Positions 44,870 through 56,270 are shown, counted from the first letter of the stretch. The stretch is DNA of 64,000 bases from Dipteris shenzhenensis (GCA_047967505.1 CM106540.1); one strand, 5' to 3'. Numbers and translations: made by a program. The notes: generated by a model from the sequence alone, not told the origin.

Positions 44870-46004
44870 TTGTACAAAAGGGGAATAGATAAAATAATCT
44901 GACAGTGTGCTCCAAAATGTGAGCAGCATGCCATATTGTAGGAATCCCATCAGGGGACATTGAGTGGCCACTTTGCGGGTGACATGATAGCTAAAAAGAT
45001 TTTTCAAGCTTGATTGTGGTGGTCGATAGTAATTCCATGAATTTGCAAAGAAATGTTGGTAATGCCAAAGGGACCATGGATCTAGATAGATTGCCACTCG
45101 ATTGCCATTGAACCCAATATTGCCACTTGAGCCATTTCCAAAATGGGGTTTAGACTTTATGGGGCCATTTAAGCCAGATGCAAGACACAATTGAAACAAA
45201 TATATTTTGGTAGCCATGGATTATTGCACTAAGTGGGTAGAGGCACAAACCCTTTGGGATAATTCATCACACAACACAGTAAAGTTCCTCTACTATAACA
45301 CCATAATGTGGTTTAGATGTCCCATAGAGCTAAAGTCAGATCAAGGAGGGCACTTTTTATATAGAACCATAAAAAATTTGACAAAAATACATATGATTGT
45401 GCACAAAATAACATCAATTTACCATCCACAAGCAGCTGGATAGGCTTAAACTTCAAATAAAATCATGAAATAGATTCTCAAAATTGACAGCTTTTAAAAA
45501 CAAAATGAACTGGGATATCAAGCTAGATTCAGTATTGTGGGCCTTCAAAACAGCATTCAAGGTTAATACACGAATGACCCTAGAATGACACCCTTCAAGT
45601 TACTATATAGAATTGAGGCGATAGTGCCATGGAATTCCTGATTGCCAATTTATAGGTTCTAGCATAAAAATTGAGTTTGAAGGGGTCGATGGAGTTCTAA
45701 CGACATTAATTGAATCAATTGGAACACAGCACAAGTCATCCAAGAGTGTAAAAAATACTCGGTTGGTAGAAACATTAAATTGAAATTATTTAAGAAAGGA
45801 GATTGGGTACTTATGTTTAATACAAAATTGGGAAAAAGGAATTGTTGGAGGTGGTGGCCTTTACCCTCTCATACATGGAGTGGTCCATGGAAAATAAACA
45901 AAGAGCTGGAGGAGGTCTCTGTAGTTGACACATGTACTAGGGGGGATTTCCATGCCATAAGCAATATGTACCCTTGGAGAGCCTTGAATGTATTAACCCC
46001 TTGA
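44870..46004 (+). pseudogene. Ty3/gypsy integrase relic
   Basis: Zinc domain with a GTLSGHFAGDMIAKKIFQA segment (about 44955-45010). Core: PFPKWGLDFMGP-like (first Asp, about 45150), [37 protein letters not shown] (second Asp, about 45340), SIYHPQAAG, then a stop where the catalytic Glu would be (A-stop-TSNKIMK). C-terminal NIKLKLFKKGDWVLMFNTKLGK (about 45770-45835). Close in sequence to the integrase at 11340-12541 (shared MFNTKLGK and YCTKWVEA), so the two are probably related elements. Confidence 0.8.
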
Positions 46005-46625
46005 GCCCTCCACATTTAACCCCTCCCACGACTTTTTGGGGAGCCATGGAGCATACATGTGGCTATGGGACGGTGGGCTTGGGGACCCTACACCCAGTGC
46101 AAATCTAGTGCCAAGATGTATCAGAGCAGGTGGTGGTTGTCATAGATGTGACACATGGCAATCGTGCAAACTTCTGGACCTATGTGCTATGCAGAGTTGT
46201 CATGATCCACAGAGTGGGCAATCAAGTGTGGCCTCATTGTGGAGGGTTGTGATTTCTGATGTGATTTGTAGTGCAACATTATTACGGAAGGCGGGCGCTA
46301 GCATGGGCAGGATATCTATTGGCTTATGTGGTCTTTCATGCATTTTGGGTACCTTTGGTTTGCTTACCCTGTGCAATTTGTCCATGTGGCATTGTTTTGT
46401 TTGCTAGTCTTGATTTGGGCAATGCCTTGATTGGTGCTTCCTGGTTGATCCACAGGGGGGTGTTGGAGGTAGTGTCCTTCACCCAAGTTGCATACATGGA
46501 GTGGTCCATGAAAAAAACACAAAGAGTTGGAGGAGGCCCACACATGTACTAGGGGGGATTTCTATCCCATAAGCAATATGTACCCTTGTAAATCCTTGAA
46601 TATATTAATCCCTTGAGCCCTCTGT
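45868..46625 (+). repeat. direct repeat after gypsy integrase, ~615 bp apart
   Basis: About 150 bp starting CATACATGGAGTGGTCCATG at 45878-46012 is repeated at 46492-46622, including ACATGTACTAGGGGGGAT and ATAAGCAATATGTACCCTTG. The GGGGGG block may be the polypurine tract, so the first copy could mark the start of a 3' LTR; this is not proven. Confidence 0.7.
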
Positions 46626-47106
46626 TATCCCCTCAGGGAATTGTAAGCACCAATACATAACCAATGAGAAAGGAGGGCTCCCATCACCCAAGGTGAGCAT
46701 AATCCAGTGCCATGTGAGAGCCTTTGTTTTGCTACCAACAAGAATAGCTCTTAGCAGGGTTTTGTGTTGTATTTTTTGGCATATTTTTGAAAAATTTGTT
46801 ATACTTTGACAAGATGGTTTTTAGTAGAATTTGTTTGGGCAGCAAAAGATCAATGAAATATAGAGCACATTATGCGTGCCTACTTTTTGTATATGTTGTT
46901 GGTTCTAGACATGGATATGGCTGCAAATATTGGATTGCATTCTACAATCAGTAAAAAAGAATTGGCTTTAAAATGTATAGAGATGGGGATATTATGGCTT
47001 GAAGGTTTTTTTTGCAAGTTATCAAATAGCTACTGATATGGAATGAAAATGGAAAGAAGTACCTTATGTACTGCTTGGATTCTATAATCAAGATCCCGTG
47101 CATGGA
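46626..47106. other. no gene seen
   Basis: Sequence between the direct repeat and the 55-bp minisatellite. No domain supported. Confidence 0.4.
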
Positions 47107-47268
47107 TTGGATTTTGTCCTTATAGGATGCCTTATTGGTTTTCCTTGCACTTAACTGCTGCTTGGATTTTGTCCTTACAAGATGCCTTATTGGTTTTCCT
47201 TGCACTTAATCACTGCTTGGATTTTATTTTTATAGGATGCCTTATTGGTTTTCCTTGCACTTAACATT
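47107..47268. repeat. three-copy 55-bp minisatellite
   Basis: Units at 47107, 47162 and 47217, each TTGGATTTT(G/A)T..., TATAGGATGCC or TACAAGATGCC, then TTATTGGTTTTCCTTGCACT. Few substitutions between copies. Confidence 0.9.
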
Positions 47269-47499
47269 ATAGGATGATACTTGAAAATGGGGGGTCCTGC
47301 ACATGATTGAAATGATTTTGGTACTTTGACAGCTTGGTGAGGGTATGTTATCCCATTGGGTCAACATTTTCTTGGGTGTAGCAAATCGTAGAACTATTTT
47401 CGAGGCCATTTTGGGGCCGCAATGCAATGCGCTTCTGAATGAATATTTGAATTTGTGCAGACCCATGTGCTCGCTAGAAATGTTACTAATGTCATGATG

Positions 47500-47990
47500 A
47501 TTCACTAGTGTAATAATGAGACACAATCTATTTATTCTGAACACCACATAACTCGACACACGGCATCTCTGCACACTACTTCGCGTAGTGCAGTACCTTG
47601 CCTAAGCTGCCTGACCACTTATCATCGCGTAGCCTTTTGCCACATCTTTGCCACCTATCATTGCACACTGCACCCATGCAAATAATTAAAATTAAAGGTT
47701 GGCTTGGAGAGACGACCGCACTGGTTCTTGGCATAATAATGAGACAAAATCTATCATTCTGAACATCGTTGTAGTGCAGTCTCTGGCCTAACCACCTACC
47801 ATCATGCAACCTTTTGCCACATCTTTGTCCATGCAAATCATAGGTTGGCTTGGAGAGACCATCGTGCTAGTTTTTGGCATAATAGTCAAATGCAATCTAT
47901 CAATCTGAGCATCGCCTCTGCATAGTCTCTGTGACGACCTATCATCGCCCAAATTTCAATGTTGTCTTAGAGAGACCACCGTGCTAGTTC
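47500..47990. repeat. diverged tandem array (~120-190 bp units)
   Basis: Recurring landmarks: GGTTGGCTTGGAGAGAC (47697, 47841, variant 47960), GGCATAATAATGAGAC/GGCATAATAGTCAA, CCTTTTGCCACATCTTTG (47632 and 47811), GTAGTGCAGT. The array breaks up after 47990. Confidence 0.7.
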
Positions 47991-48161
47991 TTGGAGTTAT
48001 AGCTCCGTTACCTATTTTTACGTATTACAAGAGGAGGTCCATGATAACCAGTGCACTGGCAAATAGAAGGAGATAGATGATAGCCACTGCATTGATTCTT
48101 GCAATTATATATTTGTGTACCAAAAGGAAAATGTATTCCATTGTGCGAACAAGCAAAATGC

Positions 48162-48313
48162 AATTGACGATATGGCCCTTGAGGGGTCCCCTTTAGGGGA
48201 AAGGGTCATATCGACATGCCATTTTTATCCAGTGGGATCTTGGATATTGTATAATGCATGTCGATATGGCCCTTACCCCTAGAGGGGACCTCTCAAGGGC
48301 TATATTATCAATT
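48162..48313. repeat. 152-bp foldback with 58-bp arms
   Basis: Arm 48162-48219 is an almost exact reverse complement of 48256-48313, with a 36-bp loop. Shared block in both arms: GATATGGCCCTT, then GGGGTCCCCT or GAGGTCCCCT, and CATATCGACATGC. About six mismatches. It would form a stable hairpin as DNA or RNA. Confidence 0.9.
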
Positions 48314-48489
48314 TTATTTTAAAAGTTTAATTGTATTTTTCTAGATGTATCTTCATGCAACCACAATGGTGGGTCATTAGAGTTATTTTAGCGCTATTTT
48401 GGTCATAAACCAAGGAAATTGTAGTCCTGCTTTACTGGTATTTTAGTCCTTGTTATAGTAAATATAAATGAAGGCAAAAGTACAATTTA

Positions 48490-48870
48490 TCGAGTGAAAA
48501 TTGAGCAAAAAAGATTACAATGTCCATCTACATCCAATAACAGGTTATATAAAAATTAACAAGTTATACTAAACAAAAATTGAACAAAGGATCTTACATT
48601 TATAAAAACTTGACGATTGTTGAGAGCCTTAAAGGCCAAAAGATTATAGCTAGCGACCATGACCATTCAAATATAAAAGCTAACAACAGTGCATACTGTG
48701 AACCTCAAATTGAACAAAAAGAGATTACATAAATGTAATAAAACATCAACAATTGATGAGAGCCTTACAGACCAAAACATTACATCCAATGAGCCAAAAG
48801 ATCATTGAGAGCCTTAGAGGCCAAAAGATTACGTCCAACCATTGTTGTTGAGAGCCTTGTTTGAGCAAGA
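48490..48870. repeat. degenerate repeats of GAGAGCCTTA(G/A)AGGCCAAAAGATTA
   Basis: The core GAGAGCCTTAAAGGCC/GAGAGCCTTAGAGGCC with AAAAGATTA occurs near 48625, 48758, 48805 and (partial) 48850, with AATTGAACAAA between copies. Confidence 0.65.
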
Positions 48871-49600
48871 GGAAATTTGTACAACTCAATATTTTTGCCA
48901 GTCTAGCTTATTGCATTAAAATTTTTTAGGGAGCCAAAGGAGGATACGATGGAGAGGCCAAAAACTATGCACATTGCCAGGACTCAAATTACGGACCCCC
49001 AAATAAGCCGAGAGTACTCTGCTCTCAAAATACTGAGGCCTTCGTTGACATCTAGGGGGAACCCATACAACACAACCATAAAGAGGCCCTCTGTGAGCAT
49101 GTCATCTAAGGTGGTGACATGCAAATGTAGGGGGAATCGACTGTGGGAATGAAGGGTCTCCACTAGTGCTAGCATTTCTACTCCAGGTGAGTGCAACGCA
49201 ATAACCTTATATGAGAAGGTAGATAACATTGGTATCACAGAGCGGGGTGGTAGTACACATGGTGGAGATGAGTGGGTGAGCAACAAATGAGTAGGGGATG
49301 CGATGAGTGACGAGAGTTGGAAGAGGGAGCGTGGAGCAAAGTAGAGTAGGGGCGAAAAAGAGCTAGAGGGGTGTGGAGCAAAGTAGTAGAGCATGTGGAG
49401 AAAAGTAGTAGAGCATGGGCAGATGAGAGCAACATAGTAAAATGCCAAATGCCACAGATCTTATATATTATAAAGTTTGAGCCACACTGGTGGCTAGAGC
49501 CCGGGGTTCCATCCATATTAATTACAAGCCACTACAGTGGAATCTTAGGTGCCACCCCAGATAGGCTGGTAATCATGAAGCACATACCATGTGGTAGGTG
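48871..49600. other. no gene seen
   Basis: Overlapping minus-strand ORFs (49235-49516 and 48984-49448) are rich in Ser, Leu, Pro and His from CT-rich DNA and show no domain. They are not supported as genes. Confidence 0.4.
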
Positions 49601-50590
49601 AGTAGGCCACTCCGGTGGCTGGTAATTAATTGCCAGTTTGGTGGAATCTTAGCCACGACAGATGTGGCTAATGAAAGCCACCACCACCAGGCAATAATTC
49701 TCACAAAGGTAAATCATGAATCTCTAATCACTCATTACCATGCACTCTAGTTCTCTACTGAGCATGCGAGCCTAGTGACTAGTAATCTTTATTATACTCG
49801 TAGTGATCATGTATGCTTAAGCCTGGTGGTGGGTGAGTGGTGGTGGCTAGTAATTTTAACTGCCAACCTAGTGGAATCATAGCCACAATAGACGTGGTTG
49901 ATGAGAGCGACTACCATCAGGCAATAATTTCCACAAAAGTAAATCATGAAGCCTAGTCACCTCTAATCACTCATTACCATGCACTCTAGTACTCTACTGA
50001 GCATGCGAGCTTGGTGATTGGTAATTTTTACTGCACTCATAGTGATAAGCCCGACAGGCCACTGTGGGTGGTTGGTAATTTTAACTGCCAGCCCGATGGA
50101 ATTGTAGCCATGACAGACGTGGCTGCAATCACTCATTACTGTGCACTCTAGTACTCTACTGAGCATGTGAGCCTGGTGACTGGTAATTTTTACTACACTC
50201 GTAGTGACTATGAATGTTTAAGCCTAGTGGTGGCTAGTAATTTTAATTGCCAGCTCAGTGGAATCGTAGCCACGACAGACGTGGCTGATGAGAGCCACCA
50301 CCATCGGGAAGTAATTCCCACAAAAGTAAATCATGAAGCCTAATCACCCCTAATCCCTCATTACCGTGCACTCTAGTACTCTCCTAAGCATGCAAGCCCG
50401 ATGACTAGTAATTTACTGCACTCGTAGTAATCATGCATGCAAGCCCGGTGGTGATAGCCGGAAGGTGAGCAATTGTGGGCCACTACAATGGCTAGTAATT
50501 AACTTCCAGCCCGGTGGGTCTTAGCCGCTACCACCGATGTGACAAGGAATCTTAGATGCCACCACCTCTAATCACTCATTACCATGTAAG
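49600..50590. repeat. satellite-like tandem array, ~5 units of 160-260 bp
   Basis: Units begin GGCTAGTAATTTTAACTGCC or close variants at about 49619, 49853, 50069, 50231 and 50490. Most contain in order GTGGAAT(C)..TAGCCACGACAGACGTGGCT, ATGAGAGCCACCACCATC, CACAAAAGTAAATCATGAA, CACTCATTACCATGCACTCTA, CTACTGAGCATGCGAGC and CGTAGTGATCATG. Length differences are due to internal deletions. Confidence 0.85.
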
Positions 50591-50781
50591 TTAGTACTGC
50601 CACCTTGAATTAATCAAAATTCAAGCCAACCAACATGGTGGCTCTCACCTTGACAGTGTAGTTGAGCTACAAACTCAAGCCTCCACTATTCCATTCCCTT
50701 AACCATTTTGTTTCCTATCACTCTCAACCATTTCGTTCTCCCTTCCAATCAAACTACAAACTCAAGCCTCCACTATTCCAT

Positions 50782-51038
50782 TGTTGAGAGTTCACGCTCA
50801 ACATCATGTGATCATGTGTGCATAGGACCATCACGTGATCATATGTGCATAGCACTAACCTTATAGAGTGCTATAAAGGAAAGGGTTAGATCCCCTAACC
50901 CTAACCCTAAAAGGGTTTGTATATATTCTATTTTTTCAACTAATTCTAGTGTACAGTTAGTCATTTGTGGTGTGCTCTCTAGCTGTGCCCTCTCTCCTCA
51001 TCTCCACTCTTCTCCTCTCCCCTCTTCATATTTTGTCA
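50782..51038 (+). mobile_element. copia element C, 5' LTR (257 bp)
   Basis: Starts TGTTGAGAG and ends TTTTGTCA immediately before a primer-binding site. TATA box TATAAAGG at 50872-50879. U3 contains a 27-bp-period tandem pair (CATCATGTGATCATGTG at 50802, CATCACGTGATCATATG at 50829), the second with a G-box CACGTG (50832-50837). R/U5 has three telomere-like CCCTAA units (50893-50910). The 3' LTR lies outside the window, beyond nested element B. Confidence 0.85.
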
Positions 51039-51050
51039 TGGTATCAGAGC
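51039..51050 (+). promoter_or_regulatory. primer-binding site of element C
   Basis: TGGTATCAGAGC directly abuts the LTR end; initiator Met tRNA type. Confidence 0.95.
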
Positions 51051-51499
51051 TCCCTTGTCTTCCGCTGAGACATTGCGATTCTTGAGAGTGTGAGAGAGAT
51101 TGTGAGATTGAGAGTTCTCTTGAGTGATTGTGAGATCCTTCCCTTCACTTCCGTTGAGAGAAATTTCCGTCATTGAGAGGAAATTTCCGTCCATTATTCT
51201 TTCTTTGAGTTCATTCTTGAGAGATTTTAGTTCCTTCTCTTGAGTGTTTCTTATTCCGTGAGAGAGAGAGACCTCTGAGTGTTCATTGAAAGCTTCAAGA
51301 GCTATTACTGTGTGAAAGAGATAGGGTGAGAAAGAAAGGTTTTAGTCTCATTCTCAGAGAAAGAGATAGAGAGGTGTCTCAAGAGAGTTTGAGAGTGTTT
51401 TCTTTTTCAAGAGAAGCCCAGCAACAACCAAGGCTCCATCGACAAGATATTGTGGGCTACAACGAACGCAGGCCACTGCACCAACGGGCCTCCTTTCAT

Positions 51500-52030
51500 G
51501 TCGCATGCGACTCCAACAAAGCCTTAAGCTGTGTCGATCTCCTTCTTATCAGCGTTTGGGCTTGCCATGCTTCACAGCTCGTCGCCTCCTCCGATGATCC
51601 TTTGAAGGCACTCCGAGAAGCTGATCGTGTCGTCGACTTGCCGGGACAGCCCAACGTCAGCTTTGCGCAATATGCCGGTTACATTACCGTCAATGCCACC
51701 CATGGGAGAGCTCTCTTCTACTGGTTCTTCGAGGCTGCTTCCAATGCCTCGTCCAAGCCCTTGCTCCTCTGGCTCAATGGAGGTCCGAGCTGCTCTTCTG
51801 TTGGTAACGGCGAGGCTGAAGAGCTCGGCCCGTTCATAGTAAACAAGGATGGAGCCAGCGTATCATTGAACAAAGATGCTTGGAACAACCAGGTTAATTT
51901 GCTGTTAGTCGCCAGCCGGAGTTGGATTCTCCTACTCCAACAAAACCGCCGACTATGGAAACTTTGGAGACACACAGCTTCTCGCAGGGCTCTCGGCTCC
52001 CGGCACATCCAACCGACAATCTCAAACCAA
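51500..52030 (+). pseudogene. captured serine carboxypeptidase-like (SCPL) fragment
   Basis: Inside the leader of element C, same strand. It reads a hydrophobic signal-peptide-like stretch ([20 protein letters not shown]), then mature N-terminal SCPL sequence: [100 protein letters not shown]. This is peptidase family S10, up to the oxyanion-hole GGPGCSS motif (here GGPSCSS). After about 51910 the family continues only in another frame ([20 protein letters not shown]), consistent with a ~5-base deletion. The catalytic Ser, Asp and His regions are absent. SCPL enzymes are secretory/vacuolar. It cannot be active. No introns interrupt it. Confidence 0.85.
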
Positions 52031-52482
52031 AGGGAGCTCCACGGTCGACAAGCCAGTAGAAGCCTTCTAAGGATCCGCGGCTCTATAGTCCTCCAAGCAT
52101 TCAGCCAACACCAACTGAGCTTCGCCAATGACTAAGGGCCACCCAGCGCCTCCTCCGTCAACTAGTTGTGAAACGAGATGGTCTTCTGCAACAACAGCTG
52201 CTAACAAAGCAACCAACCGTGCTTCAGCAGCCCAAGCTCCCACACCCACAGACCAGTGAGCTCCAGCATCTCTCAACACCGTCGTCGACCACCGACCTCC
52301 AGAGTCTTCTTCTCTGCTGAGAGAGAACCTGCCACGTGGCAGATAAGGCCACGTGGCACTCTTCAAACCACACCCACCTTGGGTCAAGGTAATCTGGGTA
52401 GCGTTACTCTGGTTAGAAGTGGATAGGGTTGGTTACATTAACCAAGGTCTAGTTAACCTAGGATAAGGTTGTCTCACCTATT

Positions 52483-52742
52483 GCCACGCCAGCACTGCCA
52501 TGTCATCACTGCCACGTCAGCACTACCACGTCATCACTGCCATGTCATCACTGCCACATCAGCACTGCCACGTCAGCACTGCCATGTCATTAGGCCACAT
52601 CATCAGGCCACGTCATCAGGCCATGTCACCAGGCCATGTCATCAGGCCACATCATCAGGCCACGTCATCAGTGCCACATCACCCTGCTGACATCATCTGT
52701 GCCACCTCAGCACTACCACCTCAGCAGTCCAGTCAGCACTGA
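52483..52742. repeat. 13-14-bp minisatellite with ACGT-core motifs
   Basis: About sixteen units of GCCACGTCATCACT and variants (GCCATGTCATCACT, GGCCACATCATCA), first 14 bp then 13 bp long, degrading after 52690. Several units carry CCACGTCA, an ACGT-core sequence of the kind bound by plant bZIP factors; binding is inference. Lies in the element C leader. Confidence 0.9.
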
Positions 52743-53674
52743 CCCCTGCAGGCACAATCCCTTGCCAGCCACACTGTGCACACACTGCATGTGCACACTC
52801 CTGCCACCTCCGTACAGAGCTTCACTGGCACACCTCTTGCTAAGCACAGTGTCACATCATCACTGCATGTGACTCACAGTGACACATCATCATTGAGCAC
52901 CATTTGCACTCCTTTTGCCCCTCCACCTAGATCAAGTCATATCTCTTGATCCAGGAAGAATTTGAGGGTGCTCCAAAAAGGAAAGTAGCTCGATTTTTCA
53001 TGCTCTACGCGCTCGTTACATCACATGCACATTTCGGCGCAAGTTACACTCACATTTGAGCCTCGCCGGCAAAACCACTTCCTTCACGCACATTTGCCTC
53101 TACATCGACGCATCTGACCCAGCACTTAAAAAGAACAAAGGAAAAGGAATTATTTGCTGCTCTTTCATCGATCGACGGTTGGTTTAGATCTAGATCAGAG
53201 TAGACTAGATCGCCATAGAGGGGACGCTTTGAATTCCCCAAGTTGCCAATCTAAGCCATGCCCGAAATTCCCGACTAGTACCTACTCGGAGTCAGTCCAT
53301 ACACTCACATCCGATTTCACATCATTACATTACCTGAAACCTTACGTTCATCAGTTCAGTGAGTAGACTTCAGAGTTCAGAGGCATTGCAGATTGATTCA
53401 GTGGGCAGATAGCACTTGATTTCACACACACATGCCACCATTGTAAAGCCTATTTGGCTATCTCACGGCATTGTGCACATCATTTTTTCAGCCTTGTAAA
53501 GCCTCTTGGCTATTCCCGGCATCATTGCCACAAGCCTTGTAACACAGGTCAGATCTTATTTACTGCAGTTCTATCTTCACTAACGGTACAGAGATTTCAC
53601 TTGGCATCTTCAGTGTATTTGCAGTTGATCCATACAGAGTTTTTCAGGACACTTTTGAGTACATTGTTTGCACC
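52743..53674 (+). other. element C leader, 3' part
   Basis: No gene supported between the minisatellite and gag. GCCTTGTAAAGCCTCTTGGCTATTCCCGGCAT and an upstream variant (53440-53530) form a short tandem repeat. Confidence 0.5.
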
Positions 53675-54760
53675 ATGTCGACTAGCAACCTCAATCTGGA
53701 GGCATCTGCTAAGTTAGACAACTCCAATTACAGTACATGGAAATACCGAATGGAGACCATTCTTGTGCTTCAAAACAAATGGGAGTATGTCGATGGATCC
53801 ATACCTAGACCATTGGCCGATCCAGCCACCAGTAGCTCTACTCCATCTATTGTCACAGCACCAGCAATGGGATCTACATCGGGATCTACATCTACACAAA
53901 CAGTTTCCACACCAGTAGCAGATCCTGCCATTGCCCGAGCTCAAGCAGAATGGGATAAGAAAGACAAGTATGCCTATCACTTGATCAAGCAGAATGTGCA
54001 AGATGTCATGCTAGGACAGCTCAACACAGTTAAGACATCAAAAGAAGCATGGGATATGTTCGCAGCTCGCTACGAGTCCACCAAGAACACATCCAGGATT
54101 CTCACCCTGAGAAACCAGATCAACCAGAGTTTCCGCAATAGCAGTGAAACCGTCATGCTTATGTACTCCGCATCAAAGACTACAACAATCAACTTGCAGC
54201 AGCAGGAGAGACTATGAATCCCGCAGAAATGGTTCAAGTAATCCTGAATGGACTAGGAGAAGGATATGAAAATCTAGTCCAGAGTATTGCCATCCACCAA
54301 CGGCAAATTCCAACACTGGAAGAACTTCAGTCAGTTCTACTTGGTGAAGAACTCAGGACTCAGGCCATTCAAGCACGTAAAGGTCATTCTAATGATCAGG
54401 CATTCACAGCTTTAGACAGAAGCAGAGGCAAAGGTAGAAACAGAGGTAGATCATATCAGAAAAGTGGTCATCATCAACAAAATCAAAGTCAGAATCATCA
54501 TCAGCATCAGCAGCATCCTCAGCAACATCAAAATCAGCAAAGAGGAAATCATTCCAACCGAGGAAGATTCCAAGGACGAGGGAATGCATCCACCAATGTG
54601 TCAAACATTCAATGCAACTATTGTCACAAGTTTGGACACTATGAAAGAGATTGCCGCAAGAAGCAGTATGACCAAGGCGGTCAATCCACAGCAGTAATCG
54701 AGGGAATTCCCGAGGAAGAGGAAATCATCGTGGTGGACATTCTAGTCACAGTCATTTTGC
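53675..54760 (+). pseudogene. copia element C gag, frameshifted
   Basis: ATG at 53675 opens MSTSNLNLEASAKLDNSNYS, TWKYRMETILVLQNKWEYVD, a copia gag N-terminus, then a Ser/Thr/Pro linker and AIARAQAEWDKKDKYAYHLI. A frameshift near 54150-54170 moves the reading to the frame of 54214 (NPAEMVQVILNGLGEGYENL). It then has a Gln/His-rich stretch (54460-54545) and a zinc knuckle CNYCHKFGHYERDC at about 54613-54655. A second frame change near 54700 leads into protease. Fewer lesions than the gypsy relics, so a younger element. Confidence 0.9.
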
Positions 54761-55241
54761 AAATGAACATGGCAATATGTTTCTTGCAAATGAGGAACTG
54801 CATCAGACTGATACAATGCACCAAGACACTGATTTCAATCCCAAAGAGGATTTCAGCTATCAAGTCGACCAAGTGGAACAGGATCCTTGGTACATCGACA
54901 GCGGTGCATCATCTCATATGACAAATCATCAGGAATGGTTCACAGAAATGAAGCCATTAGAAGGTCAAAAGAATGTCATCTACACAGCAGACAATACACC
55001 GAATCCGGTTGAAGGGACAGGTGTTATCCCTATGAACAATTTCACTGGTACAAAAGGATTAGTCAAAGATGTGCTCTATGTTCCGAAGCTCAGCAAGAAC
55101 CTTTTGTCAGTAGGTCGAATGACGGAACACAACTACAAAGTCATCTTCGACGGTGATGAATGCACTATCAGAGAAAAATCCAAAAGAGGTCAGCTAGTAG
55201 CAAAAGGTGTCAAGAAAGGACGCTTATATACAGGATGCTAG
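54761..55241 (+). pseudogene. copia element C protease
   Basis: Frame 54777-55241. Catalytic motif WYIDSGASSHMTN at about 54888-54927 is intact. Then GLVKDVLYVPKLSKNLLSVG (flap and substrate-binding strand), ending RLYTGC and a stop as the frame changes. It would cleave the Gag-Pol polyprotein if in frame. Confidence 0.9.
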
Positions 55242-56270
55242 CTACAGTACCAGATAAGCATGCCATGTCAGCTCAAATGCAACAGATGCCACTATCTGCA
55301 AAATGGCATAAGAGATATGGTCACGTCAACTTCAAGTACTTGTTAGATCTCAGGAATCAAAATATGGCAATTGGGATTCCGAAGCTACAATTTCTTGGAA
55401 AAGTTTGTGAAGCATCCTGCTTCGGCAAACAAAAGCGAACCAACTTTGTCAGAAGTACCTCTCGTGCACGAGGTATTCTTGATTTGATTCATACAGATGT
55501 ATGGGGTTATGCCCAGACCCGCAGCATCAATGGTTCACTTTATTACTTGACCTTCATCGACGACTACAGCAGATATTGTTGGGTCTACTTTCTGAAAGAG
55601 AAATCTGAAGTGTTTGCCAGATTTCAAGAATTCAAAGCCATGGTAGAAAACCAAACAGGCAGAAAGATCAAAGTCATGAGATCAGACAGAGGAGGTGAAT
55701 ACATGTCTTCAGCATTCATGAACTTTTGCAAAACTCACGGTATTCGAAGACAATTCACATGTACAGATACTCCTCAGCAAAATGCAAGAGCTGAAAGGAA
55801 GAATGGGACTTTAGCAGACAGTGCTAGAGCAATGCTTAGTGAAAAGCATCTTCCGAATCAGTATTGGGCAGAAGCAATAGCTATAGCTAACTACTTGCTT
55901 AATCGGCTTCCTACCGAACCGATACAAGGTATGACTCCTTATGAAGCATTCACTGGACACAAGCCACGCATTGGGCATCTCCGCATATTTGGTTGCATAG
56001 CATATGCCCACATACATGATGATCATCGTAGGAAATTGGATGCGAAGTCACACAAATGCATCATGGTTGGCTACAGTGAAGAAAGAAAAGCATACAAATT
56101 GTATGATCCCATCAACCGCAAAGTCATTATCTCCAGAGATGTAATCTTCGATGAAGAATCAGAATGGAAAACCTCACCTACACAGGAGATAGAAGCATCG
56201 ACTTCACAGTCATCTACAGAACAGGTTGATGAAGAAGAGCAAGAATTGCCAGCAACACCCCAAGCAGTGC
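55242..56270 (+). pseudogene. copia element C integrase
   Basis: Part of the long open frame 55160-56986. HHCC zinc domain: WHKRYGHVNF, then CEASCFGKQKR. Core D,D,E: LIHTDVWGY (about 55490), VMRSDRGGEYMS (about 55680), NARAERKNGTL (about 55790). Then NRLPTEPIQGMTPYEAFTGH, LRIFGCIAYAHI, KCIMVGYSEERKAYKLYDP. All catalytic acids are present; the frame is open but cut off from protease by a frameshift at about 55200-55240. Confidence 0.9.

Noticed and set aside
48984-49516. 154- and 93-codon minus-strand ORFs
   Set aside because: Ser/Leu/Pro/His-rich, no recognisable domain, and the two overlap in different frames of CT-rich DNA.
50893-50910. Telomere or chromosome end
   Set aside because: Only three CCCTAA units, inside a defined LTR; not a telomeric tract.
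51326-52135. The 269-codon ORF as a functional serine carboxypeptidase
   Set aside because: Only the N-terminal third of the family is present, a frameshift follows GGPSCSS, the catalytic residues are missing, and it lies in a retrotransposon leader.
52483-52742. CRISPR-like array
   Set aside because: Units are contiguous 13-14-bp minisatellite repeats with no spacers, in a plant retrotransposon.
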